Positions 9,556 through 18,829 of a stretch of DNA of 64,000 nucleotides are shown here, piece by piece. Positions within the stretch are counted from its first letter, which is position 1; each line of letters begins with the position of its first letter. The position numbers and the translations under genes are program-made. The notes beneath the pieces were generated by a model. It did not search any database. It saw only the letters and a program-made list of their open reading frames with translations, and had not been told where the DNA came from. Origin of the DNA: JAXGXJ01 sp963829545 (GTDB lineage Bacteria; Actinomycetota; Thermoleophilia; RBG-16-64-13); contig CAWHIX010000010.1 of NCBI GenBank assembly GCA_963829545.1, positions 1 through 64,000 on the forward strand, given 5' to 3'.

Positions 9556-11227
9556 CTATTTGATGGACCCGGTCGAGCCTGTGACCACTATCATGTCGAT
9601 GCCCGGGGCCACACCGACTGCATCGTAGACGACGCCATCCACGATCGTGGGTGGTCCTGGCTGCCCAGGAGCCGGCAACGGTGACCGGCCCGCCCGCCCG
9701 GTCCTTCTTGCTGACCTGCCAGGTCCCCATCAAGGTCATGTTGTGGGCGTTGTCGATGCGGTACTGCTTCACCGTCAGGTCACCCCATCCCACGGGGATG
9801 TTCTTGATGGCCAAGTCGTAGCCCTGGGTGTCCTCGTAGGTGAGGGTCAGACGATCGAGGTAGGTCATAGTCCCCAGGAAGAGCCCCGGAGGTGGGACCA
9901 GGAAGGGCGGGGCAGGCGGAGGCGGGATAGGACCGGTGTAGAGGTCCTCGTCGTTGCCTCCCGGGATCGGCCCCATGTTGAGCGCCGATATCTCGTAGTT
10001 GGCGACCAGAACGCGCAGTTCCCGCTTGCCCTCGTTGCGGCCGGCCATCACCGCGAAGCCCTGATCGTCGCCGCCGCTCGTCCACAGTCGCTGGGGCGTC
10101 CGGTTGAGTGTGGAAACCATGCCGAAGGCGTTGTTCTCCTTGGTCGGTACCTCGGTGACCCGCGGAGGATTCACCTCGGCGGGGATCATCATGTAGCTGT
10201 ACACCTGGTCGATGGGTGCATCCTGCATGTACATCTGCGCCTCAGCGGTGAACACGGCCTGGGCGACGGGCCCGCCGATCATCACCGTCCCGTCCAGCGA
10301 TCCCCCGTACTCGGTGTTGATCACCTCCGCCTGCTTGAACCCGTAGGTGTCGAGCAGTTCCCGGAAGTAGTCTCCCCAGCGCGCGTTGTCGTGCGGGTTG
10401 ACCGACTTGTTGGCGTAGAAATGGAAGGAGTAGAAGTCGAGGGGCAGGTGGTTGGTCTTCACGAACTCCAGGAACGACTCTTCCAGTCCTGTGTAGTCGT
10501 TGTGCGTGGTGTTCGCCGGCCCGCCGATCTTCACCCTGCGGTCGACCGACTGGATGGCCCGCGCGCACTTGGAGTAGAGGTCGTAGTACTCCTCAGGCGT
10601 TCCACTCCAGAAGGGCACGAAGTCGGGCTCGTTCCATATCTCCCAGTACATGATGTCGTAGTAGTAGCCGTTGTTCCAGCCCTTGTTGTAGTGCATCACC
10701 ACGTGCTTCACGACCTCGGCGAACTTGTCGATGTCGGGCACGTAGCTGTTGAACCACTGCTGGGGAACGCCGAAGAAGTCGATCCCGGCGCGATTGCTCC
10801 GGCCCACGCGGAAGAACACCTTGGCTCCGACGTCGCGGATGTTCTTGATCAGCTGGTCCGTCGGCCCGAAGTTGTAGGCCTCGGGATCGTTGGGATCGGA
10901 GTCCGGATCATCCAGGTCGGGGAAGATGGAGTCGATGGCCTCCCAGCCGTCTATGTCGCCGACTCCATCACTCCCGATGCCCCCGGCATCATGAGTGCGG
11001 ATGGCGTCGACGCCGATGCTCTTGAAGATGTCGCTGAGAACCGAGCCGGCCGGGCCCGGGTCCCAGTGCGCTCCCTGAAGGGAACGGATCTGGCCGATGG
11101 TCTTGGCGGCGTCCACGGTCACCGCCCGTGGTCCCCCGGCCGCGAGTGCGGTACCGGCGAGAACCAGGAGGATGCAGAGGGCAAGACCGGCAATGGCAGA
11201 AAGTCTCAGTGCTCGGCTCCGTCGCAT
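9556..11227 (-). CDS. Secreted GH39-like glycoside hydrolase, one frameshift
   Basis: Signal peptide: MRRSRALRLSAIAGLALCIL then LVLAGTALAAG with an AxA site. The catalytic (beta/alpha)8 region has MYWEIWNEPDFVPF, where the Glu of NEP is the expected acid/base, and EVINTEYGGSLDG, where the Glu of TEY fits the nucleophile. Together with GAHWDPGPAGSVLS and IDAIRTHDAGG-like N-terminal strands this points to family GH39 (beta-xylosidase or iduronidase type) within clan GH-A. A C-terminal beta-rich domain follows (LRVLVANYEISALN). Near 9650 the frame shifts; the true tail reads PPTIVDGVVYDAVGVAPGID and ends at 9556. Length about 556 residues. Substrate unknown, probably an extracellular glycan. Convergent with the acetyltransferase gene. 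Confidence 0.8.
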
Positions 11228-11492
11228 GAAGGTCTCCTTTGGGGTAGCTCATACGGGGCGCCACGGGCGTGGCGTCCAAGAGGATCGAGAAACGTCGAGA
11301 CGAAGAGCGGCTAGAGATAGACGGTTCTAGTGCGCGCTGTCGCAAACGAGGAGAATCTGGCGGACGCTACCTTCAGTTCTCATCACCTCCCCATACCGGG
11401 GGGCGGTGCGCGCGCGGAGACTCGCGCAGGGTCCCATCCGAGCGGTCTTCCCGAGCAGTAGATGGGGAGGCTGCCTCGCTCCCCGTATTCTC
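11228..11492 (-). other. Long 5' leader of the glycosidase gene
   Basis: About 265 bases separate the predicted promoter from the glycosidase start. The stretch holds several GC-rich self-complementary segments, for example GGGGAG and CTCCCC around 11464-11483. It does not match a riboswitch class I can name. No coding frame is convincing here. Confidence 0.3.
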
Positions 11493-11520
11493 AGTATAGG
11501 CTCGTGCGCGGCCTGGTCAA
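11493..11520 (-). promoter_or_regulatory. Predicted promoter for the glycosidase gene
   Basis: On the minus strand TTGACC (11515-11520) and TATACT (11493-11498) are separated by 16 bases. It lies just after the end of the rhodanese gene (11551), pointing toward the glycosidase. Confidence 0.5.
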
Positions 11521-11550
11521 TGAAGATGCAGCGGGCACACTCCCGCAGGC

Positions 11551-12033
11551 TCAGGGCTGGTAGGGCACCACCGGCAGGCCGGCGTCCAGCCAGGCGTTGA
11601 TGCCTCCCTCCACGTTGTACACCTCGGAGTAGCCGAGCCGGATCAGCGTCTCCGATGCCGTGCGGCTGCGGTTGCCACTCCTGCAGATCACGTAGACGGG
11701 TCTATCCGCCGCCAGTTCGGCGGGGGCGCGCGACTCCACTTCCCCCAGGGGGATGAGCACCGCTCCCGGCGCCACACCTGTCGCGGTCCACTCGTCCGGC
11801 TCGCGCACGTCCACCAGTTGAGCCCCCTCGTTCGATTCCAGGGCCTCGAACGTCGTCAGCACGTCCACCGTTTGGTAGGCAGCCATCGCCCCTGTGGTCG
11901 ACGACGACTCCACAGCGGCCGTGGTGCTCGTCGCGACAGATGACACCGTCTCCTGATCGGAGCAACCGAAGGCCGCCCATCCCAGCAGCAGGATCGCGAC
12001 CGGTAGACCCAGCAGATAGCACCGTGCCCGCAT
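11551..12033 (-). CDS. Rhodanese-domain lipoprotein
   Basis: 160 residues. Lipoprotein signal: hydrophobic LLGLPVAILLLGWAAFG followed by the lipobox Cys, then a Ser/Thr-rich linker. Residues 55-157 form one rhodanese domain: LVDVREPDEWTATGVAPGAV, the active-site loop VICRSGNRSRTA with the catalytic Cys, and VYNVEGGINAWLDAG at the end. These are all the usual elements of a single-domain thiosulfate:cyanide sulfurtransferase or sulfide/polysulfide carrier. It should act on the outer face of the membrane. Not in an evident operon; the following gene on the strand has its own promoter. Confidence 0.9.
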   Translation of the reverse strand: MRARCYLLGLPVAILLLGWAAFGCSDQETVSSVATSTTAAVESSSTTGAMAAYQTVDVLTTFEALESNEGAQLVDVREPDEWTATGVAPGAVLIPLGEVESRAPAELAADRPVYVICRSGNRSRTASETLIRLGYSEVYNVEGGINAWLDAGLPVVPYQP

Positions 12034-12088
12034 GACTCACATCCTTCCTGATCGATACCCGCGACGAGAGGGCTTCCTCAGTCGCGTC

Positions 12089-12319
12089 CTACCGCTCTCG
12101 CGCCGCGGCCGCCATCCCCTTGTCGGTGATGCGCAGCCACATGTTGGTGAGGAGGGGGTCCCACTCCACCAGCTCTTCGCGGGCCAGTTCGCGCACGCAC
12201 GACTCCACCGTGGCCGCGTCGAGGTGCAGCTCGTGCTGGAGCTCGGGGCCCGATACCTCGGCCTCCGGGTTGGCCTGGTAGGCGCGGGCCAGATAGGAGA
12301 GGATCGCTGTGTGGGACAT
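12089..12319 (-). CDS. Small winged-helix-like protein
   Basis: 76 residues: ILSYLARAYQANPEAEVSGP, ELQHELHLDAATVESCVREL and AREELVEWDPLLTNMWLRITDKGM. The order helix, helix, recognition helix, beta-wing is that of a compact winged-helix domain similar to those of MarR or the archaeal-type regulators. No other domain is present. It may be a small DNA-binding regulator or part of a complex. It lies 55 bases upstream of the rhodanese lipoprotein on the same strand. Confidence 0.65.
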   Translation of the reverse strand: MSHTAILSYLARAYQANPEAEVSGPELQHELHLDAATVESCVRELAREELVEWDPLLTNMWLRITDKGMAAAARER

Positions 12320-12590
12320 GGCCTTCCTCGCGAAGTCGCTCGACCCGCCGCCCGGCCTCGAGGTGCGCGGCCGCGGCGTGGGGGTGGTGGGTTCATTGTA
12401 GCGTGGGGGAGACTCTGGGCCGGGCTAGGCTGCCGCTCGAAGCTGCCGTATCTCATTCGTGCAAGCCGGAGATACGAAGCAGGCCAGGCTCCCCGGTGAC
12501 TTCGACGTCGTTTTCCACTGGTCCGGCCCCCTTCGCAATACATCCTTCAGTGTTAGGGCCGCCGGTTTGTGGCCATCCTAGCGAACTTCT
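12320..12590. other. Intergenic gap with one inverted repeat
   Basis: About 270 bases between the winged-helix gene and the IS fragment. An 8-bp inverted repeat, CGTATCTC at 12447-12454 and GAGATACG at 12469-12476, is the only structure seen. The outer end of the IS element should lie in this gap, but I could not identify its terminal repeat. Confidence 0.35.
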
Positions 12591-13372
12591 TCATGCTGCG
12601 CTCCAGGAGGCAGCGAATTCTTCCGGGGTCTGATAACCGAGAGAGCTGTGCAGGTGCTCGGTGTTGCACTCGATCCGCCATGATTCCAGGACCACTCGGG
12701 CGTGGTCGATGCTCCAGAACTCATTGGTGTTCAGGCACTCATCCCGCAGGCGGTTGTTGAAGGACTCGCCGTGGCTGTTCTGCCAGGGCTTTCCCGGCTC
12801 GATGTGGTAGGTTGACGCTCCTTGGCCTTCGAGCCATTCGGTCAACTCGAAGGCGATGAATTCGGGACCGTTGTCGCTGCGCAGCGTGGCTGGCCTTCCC
12901 CGGTCGGTGAAGAGCCTGGCCAGCACTCCTTGACGGGCGAGGCGGTGAGCGACCGGGCGGGCACGATGGCGAGCGCTTCCCTGGTGAACTCATCCACGAC
13001 AGACAGCACCTTCATGCGCCGGCCGCCGAAGGTGGCGTCGAACATGAAGTCGTAGGTCCACACGTGGTTGGGTGCGTATGCTGCTTCGGGCGCGGTCTCA
13101 CCAGTGCGCACCTTCTTTCCTCTCCGGCTAGCAGCAAGGGTGAAGCCGTATTCCCGCCACATCCGTTCCATCCGCTTGTGGTTCACGGGGAAGCCTTCCT
13201 TTCTCAGCTTGGCATGCACGTACTTGTAGCCCCAGAGCGGCTTCTTCTCCCGGATCTCCTTGATGCGCTCAACCAGTTCGACATCATCGGTTCTCCGGGA
13301 CTCATAGCGAAAGGAAGAGCGCGTGATACCCACAGCCGCGCAGGCACGTGTCATCGGCAATCCATACTCCAT
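12591..13372 (-). pseudogene. IS3-family transposase OrfB (DDE), frameshifted
   Basis: Starts with the helical HTH_21-like region RQAVRALMEYGLPMTRACAA and IKEIREKKPLWGYKYVHAKL, then the integrase core. The first catalytic Asp is in HVWTYDFMFDAT; the second lies after the frameshift in LRSDNGPEFIAFEL; the catalytic Glu is in NSHGESFNNRLRDECLN. The C-terminus HSSLGYQTPEEFAASW is typical. Two frames meet near 12925, so the gene as read is broken. A run GGGGAAAATAG where orfA stops (13411) may be the place of the programmed -1 shift used by this family. Confidence 0.85.
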
Positions 13373-13410
13373 CAAGGCGCGCACAGCCTGCCGCCGTGCC
13401 GGCGCGCCGA

Positions 13411-13599
13411 CTATTTTCCCCGGAGCACCTCTCGGATGGCGTCGATCTCCAGGGCCGACTCGGCCAGAAGACGCTTGAGGCGGGCGTTCTCGGCTTCCAG
13501 TTCTCGCAGGCTTTTGACCTCGTCGACCTGCATGCTGCCGTAGCGGCGGCGCCAGCGATAGACGGTTACCGCGCTGCCCAGCATTCCGAAACACGCGCC
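13411..13599 (-). pseudogene. IS3-family OrfA, N-terminus missing
   Basis: The remaining part reads VTVYRWRRRYGSMQVDEVKS, LRELEAENARLKRLLAESAL, EIDAIREVLRGK and stops at 13411. This is the end of the HTH domain and the leucine-zipper-like region of IS3 OrfA. About 30 N-terminal residues are absent. No start codon with a ribosome site is visible. Confidence 0.7.
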
Positions 13600-13623
13600 G
13601 TCCCCTCCCCGCCATTCTCACAA

Positions 13624-13671
13624 GAGGGATGAGAATCGAGGGACGAGTTGAATCGAGGGATGAGTTGAATC
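13624..13671. repeat. Short tandem repeat next to the IS fragment
   Basis: A 17-base unit, gagggaYgagttgaatc, occurs twice in tandem (13638-13654 and 13655-13671, one difference). A shortened unit, gagggatgagaatc, precedes it at 13624-13637. It borders the broken end of the IS element. Confidence 0.6.
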
Positions 13672-14016
13672 GGTACGAAATTCCGGAAAGAGACCAGCCT
13701 CCGCGTTCGAGGTCTGCGGTTGCGGGCCCCGCGCTCTTGACAAGCCTAGCCGAGGCCGGCTAGGCTTGCAGTGCAACTCGGCATTGCCGTCGAATGCTCT
13801 TTCTGGATCGAGCCCGAATGGGGGGCTTGATTCAAGGGTCGCTCAGCTGGTGAATGGGACCGGCTCGCGTTCCCTGGGAGAAGGGGAGGTCGGGTGCTCT
13901 CATCGCGAGGTCTGTGGTTTTTGCCACTCACCCTCGCGAGGAGGCGAGAGGAGAGAGATATGGCCATAAAGCTCTGGTGACGGCTTCCGCGAGTTAAAGC
14001 ACTACTCACGGTCGGT
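13672..14016. other. Non-coding gap containing a perfect hairpin
   Basis: At 13741-13768 a 12-bp perfect stem, CAAGCCTAGCCG with its complement, encloses a 4-base loop. It has no T-run. It could be a terminator-like structure or a relic of the mobile element. Short frames on both strands across this gap have no recognisable family. Confidence 0.4.
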
Positions 14017-14048
14017 CGATAGTCATAGGGGCAAGACTATGACTATCG
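14017..14048. promoter_or_regulatory. 11-bp inverted repeat before the HD-GYP gene
   Basis: CGATAGTCATA at 14017-14027 and its exact complement at 14038-14048 are separated by 10 bases. The repeat ends ten bases before the ATG at 14058, so it could be an operator or an mRNA hairpin that covers the start region. No usual ribosome site is seen between it and the start. Confidence 0.45.
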
Positions 14049-14057
14049 GTGCCGCCA

Positions 14058-15514
14058 ATGAGTGGGAATACCTTCAGCTACCGTAGCCTAAGCACCGGGG
14101 CGTCTGCTACAGGACGCCACGGCCTGCTTGGGCTATATGTGTTCTCCCTCGGGGTGGGGACGATAGGTCTCTCGACCGCGCTGTTCCTCGGTTGTCTGCC
14201 TGTCAATTTGCCACCACTGTCCGTTCCCGTCTGGCAGTTCTTCTTCTTCCTGCTCCTGACCGTACTCGCGGAAAAAGCGACTATTCGGGTAAGTCGAGAG
14301 TGCCAGGTGACGCCCAGTCTGATTACCTGTTTCCTTGGCGTAGTCGTTCTTGGCCCCCTTCCAGCTCTGGCAGTCGCCGTTCTCGCCCAGGCTGTTCATT
14401 TTCGGTGGGGACAGTGGGAGCGAAATATCTGTTTTGCCACGACAGCGGGTTTGCAGGTCGGGTTCACAGGTCTCATCTACTGGGCATTCCCACACCATCT
14501 CGGGAGCAGCGCCAGCGTGCTCGTGGTGGCAGGCATAACAGCTGGTGTCGCCTACCAGCTCATCAACTACATTCTCTTTGTACCGGTGGGCCTGCTTCGC
14601 ACGGGCCATGATCCAATACGCCTATGGAGGGAAGGTCTACAGCCATTTCTTCCCTATCAGCTCTTCTTCCTCACCGTGAGCCTCGGCCTGATCTGGATCT
14701 TCAACCGCACCGACTCCATCATCGCCTTCCTCCTGCTCCTCCTGCCGGTGCTGGGGCTCATCTTCTCCTTCCGGGCCTACTCCCGCCTGCTCAACCAGGT
14801 CACGGAGAACAGCCGCCTGGCCCTGCGCAACGAGCGCCTGGCCATGCAGGCCGTGGCCGCTCTGGTCAACACCCTCGACGCCAAGGACAACTACACCTCC
14901 CGGCACTCGGCTGCCGTGGCTCAGTGGGCCACCGAGCTGGCCGGCGACATGGGGCTGAGCGAGCACGAGGTGGAACTCACCCACCTGGCCGGGCTCATGC
15001 ACGACGTGGGCAAGATAGGCATCCCCGACCGGGTGCTCAAAGGGGAGGGGTCCCTGGACGAGACCGATCGGGCCATCATCAACACCCATTCGGCCAAGGG
15101 CGCGGAGATCCTGGAGGATATCGACGACTTCCGCGAAGTGGCCCGGGTGATCCTCTACCATCACGAGCGCTACGACGGCCGGGGCTATCCCTTCGGGGCG
15201 GCGGGGGAGGACATCCCCCTCATCAGCCGCATCATCGGGGTGGCCGACTCCTACTCGGCCATGATGTCCGACCGTCCCTATCGCGAGCGGCTGCCTCTGG
15301 ACGTGGCCAGAGAGCAACTGGAGCTGAACCGGGGAACGCAGTTCGATCCGCAGTTGGTCGATCGCTTCCTCGCCCTGCTGGGGCGCCACGACGAAGCCTA
15401 TCAGCTGGGGGAGCAGGCGGCGACTTCGATCTGGAGATCCAGAAGGTGAAGTTCGTGCGCGACCTGCCGCTGGGGGAAGAGGGCGCCGAGGCCGCGGCCG
15501 AGGCGGTGGCGTAG
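14058..15514 (+). CDS. Membrane-anchored HD-GYP domain protein, late frameshift
   Basis: Residues 20-230 hold about seven hydrophobic segments (for example LLGLYVFSLGVGTIGLSTAL, ASVLVVAGITAGVAYQLINY), an MASE-like sensory region. A short linker with a helix (RLLNQVTENSRLALRNERLA) leads to the HD-GYP domain: SRHSAAVAQWATELA, LAGLMHDVGKIGIPDRVL, ILYHHERYDGRGYP and IIGVADSYSAMMSDRPYR. The metal-binding HD and the GYP motif are present, so c-di-GMP phosphodiesterase activity is expected. Near 15418 the frame shifts: the first frame stops at 15449, while the other continues GDFDLEIQKVKFVRDLPLGE to 15514. That tail is more protein-like, so I extend the gene. Start ATG 14058 or GTG 14049. Confidence 0.85.
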
Positions 15515-15643
15515 CGGGGCTGCTCGGGCTCGGCTCTGCCAGGATTCCCGCCCCGGCGGGCGAAATCAATCATGTTATGGCCACGCGGGCGGGGCATGGT
15601 AGCCTGGGTGCCGGCCCGGCCACGTCAGTCCGGATGGGGGACG

Positions 15644-17041
15644 ATGGAGCATCGCGTGCTGGGGCGGATACTGACCGCCCAAGCCCTTTCCAGCCTGGGG
15701 ACCTCGGTCTCCACCATCGCCCTTGCCTTCATGGTGTACGAACTCACGGGCTCGGTGCTGCACATGGGGGCCATCATGGCCGTGAGCACCTTCCCCCTGG
15801 TGGTGACCAGCTTCGTGGGCGGAGCGCTGCTCGACCGCTTCAGCGCCAAGAGCATCATGGTGCTGGCCGACCTGGGCCGGGCGGTGTTCATCTTCCTCCT
15901 GCCCGTCTTGGCCGCGCAGGCGGTGGGGCTCATCTATGTGGTGGCCGCGCTCATGGGCATCCTCTCGTCCCTGTTCAACCCCGGACAGATCAAGCTGGTG
16001 GGGGAACTGGCCCGGGGCGACTATCTGGTGCGGGCCAACTCCTATCTGAGCGTCTCCCGCGATGGGGCCGAGCTCCTCGGCTACCTGGTGGGCGGGGTGC
16101 TGGTCACCTACGTGGGCTACTCCCTCACCTTCACCATCGACGCCGGCAGCTACCTGCTCTCGGCGCTCCTCCTGCTGGGGCTGCCGCGGGCCCTGCCGCG
16201 TACCGGGCCGGTGCCCAAGCTCGCGGCTCTGCTGGCCGACACCCCCTGGGTGGTGGGTCACATCTGGAGACGTCCGCTGCTGCGCACCAACCTGCTGCTG
16301 GCCGTCCTGGCGAGCGGAGCGGTCATGATGACCGTTCCCAACACGTACGGCCTGGCCCTGGAGGTCTTCGAGACAGGCGCCCCGGGCCTGGCGGCCCTGG
16401 AGGTGGCCATGGCTTCGGGACTCATCCTGGGGGGGCTGGCCATCAGCCGCATGCGCCTGCGCGGGGACAAGAACCGCTACGTGGCCGGCGCCATACTGGC
16501 CATTGGGGTGTGCCTGGTGGCCGTGGGCATGAGCCCCTGGTTCTGGGTGAGCGCGTTCCTTCTCGGCCTGGCCGGGATGTTCAACGTGGGTACGTTCGTG
16601 CCGTCCATGACCATGTTCCAGGAGATCCCCGACCAGGCCCGCAAGGGTCGCCTGATAGCCATCCGGGCCGGCTTCGGCCAGATCGGCGCCACCGTCGGAC
16701 TGCTGCTGGGCGGCGTGCTGGGGGCGCAGGTGGGGATCACGCGTCTGTTCGTGCTGGCGGGAGTGGGAGGGATCGCTCTGACGCTGCTCATCTATCTGCC
16801 GCACCGGGCGGCCGCCGCTCGGCGGGCCAGCCAGGCCTGGACGGCGGCCACGGAGGGAGGCGCCCGGCGGGTGACCGCCCGGGCGCGGGCCGAGGAGGCT
16901 GCACTGACGGGTGAGGTGGCACTTGCCGGTGAGTTCGTGGTGCCCGAATCGGCGCTGCTGGGAGACGTGGCCGTGGCCGGCGACGGGCTCGACCTGGAGG
17001 GCACGGGTCGCACGGAGCGGGGCCGGCGGGGGATACTGTAG
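15644..17041 (+). CDS. MFS transporter (MFS_3/enterobactin-exporter-like)
   Basis: 465 residues from ATG 15644, which follows GGGGGAC; an earlier in-frame start at 15572 has no ribosome site. About 12 hydrophobic segments. The start LGRILTAQALSSLGTSVSTI, the loop LLDRFSAKSIMVLADLGRAV and the central FNPGQIKLVGELARGDYLVR are features of the MFS_3 group (macrolide and siderophore exporters). A 60-residue hydrophilic C-terminal tail with many Ala, Glu and Gly residues (EEAALTGEVALAGEFVVPES) is not part of the carrier fold. Intact. Likely an exporter of a hydrophobic compound. Confidence 0.88.
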   Translation: MEHRVLGRILTAQALSSLGTSVSTIALAFMVYELTGSVLHMGAIMAVSTFPLVVTSFVGGALLDRFSAKSIMVLADLGRAVFIFLLPVLAAQAVGLIYVVAALMGILSSLFNPGQIKLVGELARGDYLVRANSYLSVSRDGAELLGYLVGGVLVTYVGYSLTFTIDAGSYLLSALLLLGLPRALPRTGPVPKLAALLADTPWVVGHIWRRPLLRTNLLLAVLASGAVMMTVPNTYGLALEVFETGAPGLAALEVAMASGLILGGLAISRMRLRGDKNRYVAGAILAIGVCLVAVGMSPWFWVSAFLLGLAGMFNVGTFVPSMTMFQEIPDQARKGRLIAIRAGFGQIGATVGLLLGGVLGAQVGITRLFVLAGVGGIALTLLIYLPHRAAAARRASQAWTAATEGGARRVTARARAEEAALTGEVALAGEFVVPESALLGDVAVAGDGLDLEGTGRTERGRRGIL

Positions 17042-17152
17042 GCGGCGCGAAGTGGCTGCGGGCCGCGTAGGCGGCTCGTCGCGGGCCTTAGCCGGCGCCA
17101 AGCGAAGATCGACATTGACTGCCCGGCCGCGGCCGGGGATCGAGGAGGCACC

Positions 17153-18175
17153 ATGACAGAAGAGAACAGGCCGAGCGGGACACCGGTGGGGGCGCCCCCG
17201 GCCGAGGCCGGGGGCGCCTCACTCGGAGGCGGGGGCACCTCGCCCCAGGGCTCCCTCCCCCGCATGGGAGGCATCGCCCTCAACAACGGTCTCATCCTGG
17301 TATCCGAGCGGTACTGGGGGGCGGCCATCAGGGCCGCCGACGGCAAGATAGTCAGCACCTCGGGCCGCAAGCCGCACCTGCCCGTAGGCGGGGGCGGGGT
17401 GAGCAGCAAGGGGGGAGTGCCGCTCTTGCGCGGCCTGGGCCGCTTCGCCGAGAGCCTGCTGGTGCTCGCCCAGGTGAAGATGAGACTCCCGGGGGCCGAG
17501 CTGCCCATACAGGGCGGACGGGTCCTGGCTGCGCTCGTGGCTTCCTTCACGGCCACCACCGCGGTCAAGTCGGTGGCGCCCAAGTCCCCGCTCTTCCAGG
17601 AGGCGGGCGGTGCGCTCGCCGCCTTCATCCCGGCCGTGCTCGCCCTCAAGAACTCGTCGGTCTCCGGCTATCACGGTGCCGAGCACAAGGTCATCGGCGG
17701 CCTGGAAGCGTCGCTGGGCGCGGGCTCCGGTGGGCGCAAGATGACGGTCATACGTCGAGGACCTGAGGGCGCCGGAACCGCCAGCGCCGTCGTCCGGACG
17801 ATCGCCGCGGCGGCGTCCTCCGGGGCGACCGCGGCGAACATGAAGGCCGCCACCAAGGAGCACGACCGCTGCGGGACGAACCTGGTCGGTCCGTATCTGC
17901 TCGCCACCGTGGCTACCAACCTGCTCGCGCGCGGGCGCTCAGGCGAGAAGTCTCCCGCGGCTTCGGCCCTGGCGGGCGCGGCCAGTCTGGGCATAGCCAT
18001 CGAGGCCCTGCGCTGGGCGACCACCCACGGCGACTCCACGCTGGCCCGTCTCATGCTGGCGCCCGGTCGCACGGTGCAGAAGCGCCTGACCACCAGCGAG
18101 CCCAGCGACGCCCAACTCGAAGTGGGGAAGAGGGCCTTGGCGGAACTGTTGCGGCTGGAGAACGCCGGCGGCTGA
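17153..18175 (+). CDS. DUF1385 family membrane protein
   Basis: 340 residues, ATG preceded by GAGGAGGCACC. After a Gly/Pro-rich N-terminus the DUF1385 signatures appear: MGGIALNNGLILVSERYWGA, VSGYHGAEHKVIGGLEA and HDRCGTNLVGPYLLA, followed by hydrophobic stretches. The cytoplasmic/periplasmic position of the conserved His and Cys residues suggests metal binding, but the function of the family is unknown. In other bacteria DUF1385 genes lie near prfA/prmC and rpmE; here no such gene is next to it. A central insert (SLGAGSGGRKMTVIRRGPEG) makes the protein longer than usual. Confidence 0.88.
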   Translation: MTEENRPSGTPVGAPPAEAGGASLGGGGTSPQGSLPRMGGIALNNGLILVSERYWGAAIRAADGKIVSTSGRKPHLPVGGGGVSSKGGVPLLRGLGRFAESLLVLAQVKMRLPGAELPIQGGRVLAALVASFTATTAVKSVAPKSPLFQEAGGALAAFIPAVLALKNSSVSGYHGAEHKVIGGLEASLGAGSGGRKMTVIRRGPEGAGTASAVVRTIAAAASSGATAANMKAATKEHDRCGTNLVGPYLLATVATNLLARGRSGEKSPAASALAGAASLGIAIEALRWATTHGDSTLARLMLAPGRTVQKRLTTSEPSDAQLEVGKRALAELLRLENAGG

Positions 18176-18239
18176 GATTCTCGCGGGGCGCGCGCAGGCG
18201 CAGGAGCGGCGCGCGGGCTCCCGGGCGCCGTTCGGCCGC

Positions 18240-18734
18240 TCAGTCGCCCTTGGTCAACTCCGCGAAGGCCTCGCTGAGCACGCGATACGACTCGTCCAGC
18301 GACTGCGGGATCACGCGCACGTCGGTCAGCACGGGCATGAAGTTGGTGTCGCCCTGCCAGCGGGGCACCATGTGCATGTGCATGTGGTCGGCGATGCCGG
18401 CTCCGGCGGCCGCGCCCAGGTTGAAGCCGGCGTTGATGCCGTTGGGGCTGAAAGCGATCTTGAGGGCCCGGGAGCAGAGCTGGGCCAGGTCCATGATCTC
18501 GTGGAGGGTCTCGGGGGGCAGCTCCTCGAGGTCGGCCAGGTGGGCGAAGGGCGCGACCATCAGGTGGCCGTTGTTGTAAGGGTAGGCGTTCAGGAGCACG
18601 AAGGCATGGGTGCCCCTGTGGACGATGTAGGCGGCGCGGTCGTCACCCTCCAGCGGCTTCTCACAGAAGATGCAGCCCTCGGGCTTCGCGCCTCCGACGT
18701 ACTGCAGCCGCCACGGCGCCCACAACCTCTCCAT
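18240..18734 (-). CDS. HIT-family nucleotide hydrolase/phosphorylase
   Basis: 164 residues. Begins MERLWAPWRLQYVGGAKPEG then CIFC, the N-terminal signature of the actinobacterial Ap4A-phosphorylase-like HIT proteins; IFC with nearby residues may bind zinc. The catalytic histidine triad HMHMHMVPRW is present, preceded by NLGAAAGAGIADH. It should hydrolyse or phosphorolyse dinucleoside polyphosphates or AMP conjugates in the cytoplasm. Intact, and convergent with the DUF1385 gene (65 bases between the stops). Confidence 0.93.
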   Translation of the reverse strand: MERLWAPWRLQYVGGAKPEGCIFCEKPLEGDDRAAYIVHRGTHAFVLLNAYPYNNGHLMVAPFAHLADLEELPPETLHEIMDLAQLCSRALKIAFSPNGINAGFNLGAAAGAGIADHMHMHMVPRWQGDTNFMPVLTDVRVIPQSLDESYRVLSEAFAELTKGD

Positions 18735-18829
18735 GCTGACTCCCTTCGCTTGGCCAAGCGACGCGTCGTCCGCGAGCCCTGCGCCGCGAGACCGCCCTTG
18801 TCCTGTCGATTGTAGCGCTCGCGCGATCC

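Larger units (their letters stand above)
12591..13599 (-). mobile_element. IS3-family insertion sequence, 5'-truncated and frameshifted
   Basis: Two overlapping transposase frames in the order orfA, orfB are typical of IS3-family elements. The orfA part starts in the middle of its helix-turn-helix domain at about 13599, so the 5' end (some 30 codons and the outer repeat) is missing. orfB is nearly complete but has a frameshift near 12925. I could not find matching terminal inverted repeats or a target duplication on either side. It is a remnant, unlikely to move by itself. Confidence 0.75.

Noticed and set aside
9647..11314. Open frame of 555 codons on the plus strand
   Set aside because: Antisense of the GH39-like gene, which has a signal peptide and catalytic motifs.
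13690..13740. TTCGAGGTC-like segment suggesting a tRNA T-arm
   Set aside because: No acceptor, D or anticodon stem can be formed around it.
13746..14009. 87-residue frame on the minus strand after the IS fragment
   Set aside because: No ribosome site, no family, low-complexity composition.
13880..14010. Possible c-di-GMP riboswitch before the HD-GYP gene
   Set aside because: The conserved core bases of the GEMM classes are not present.
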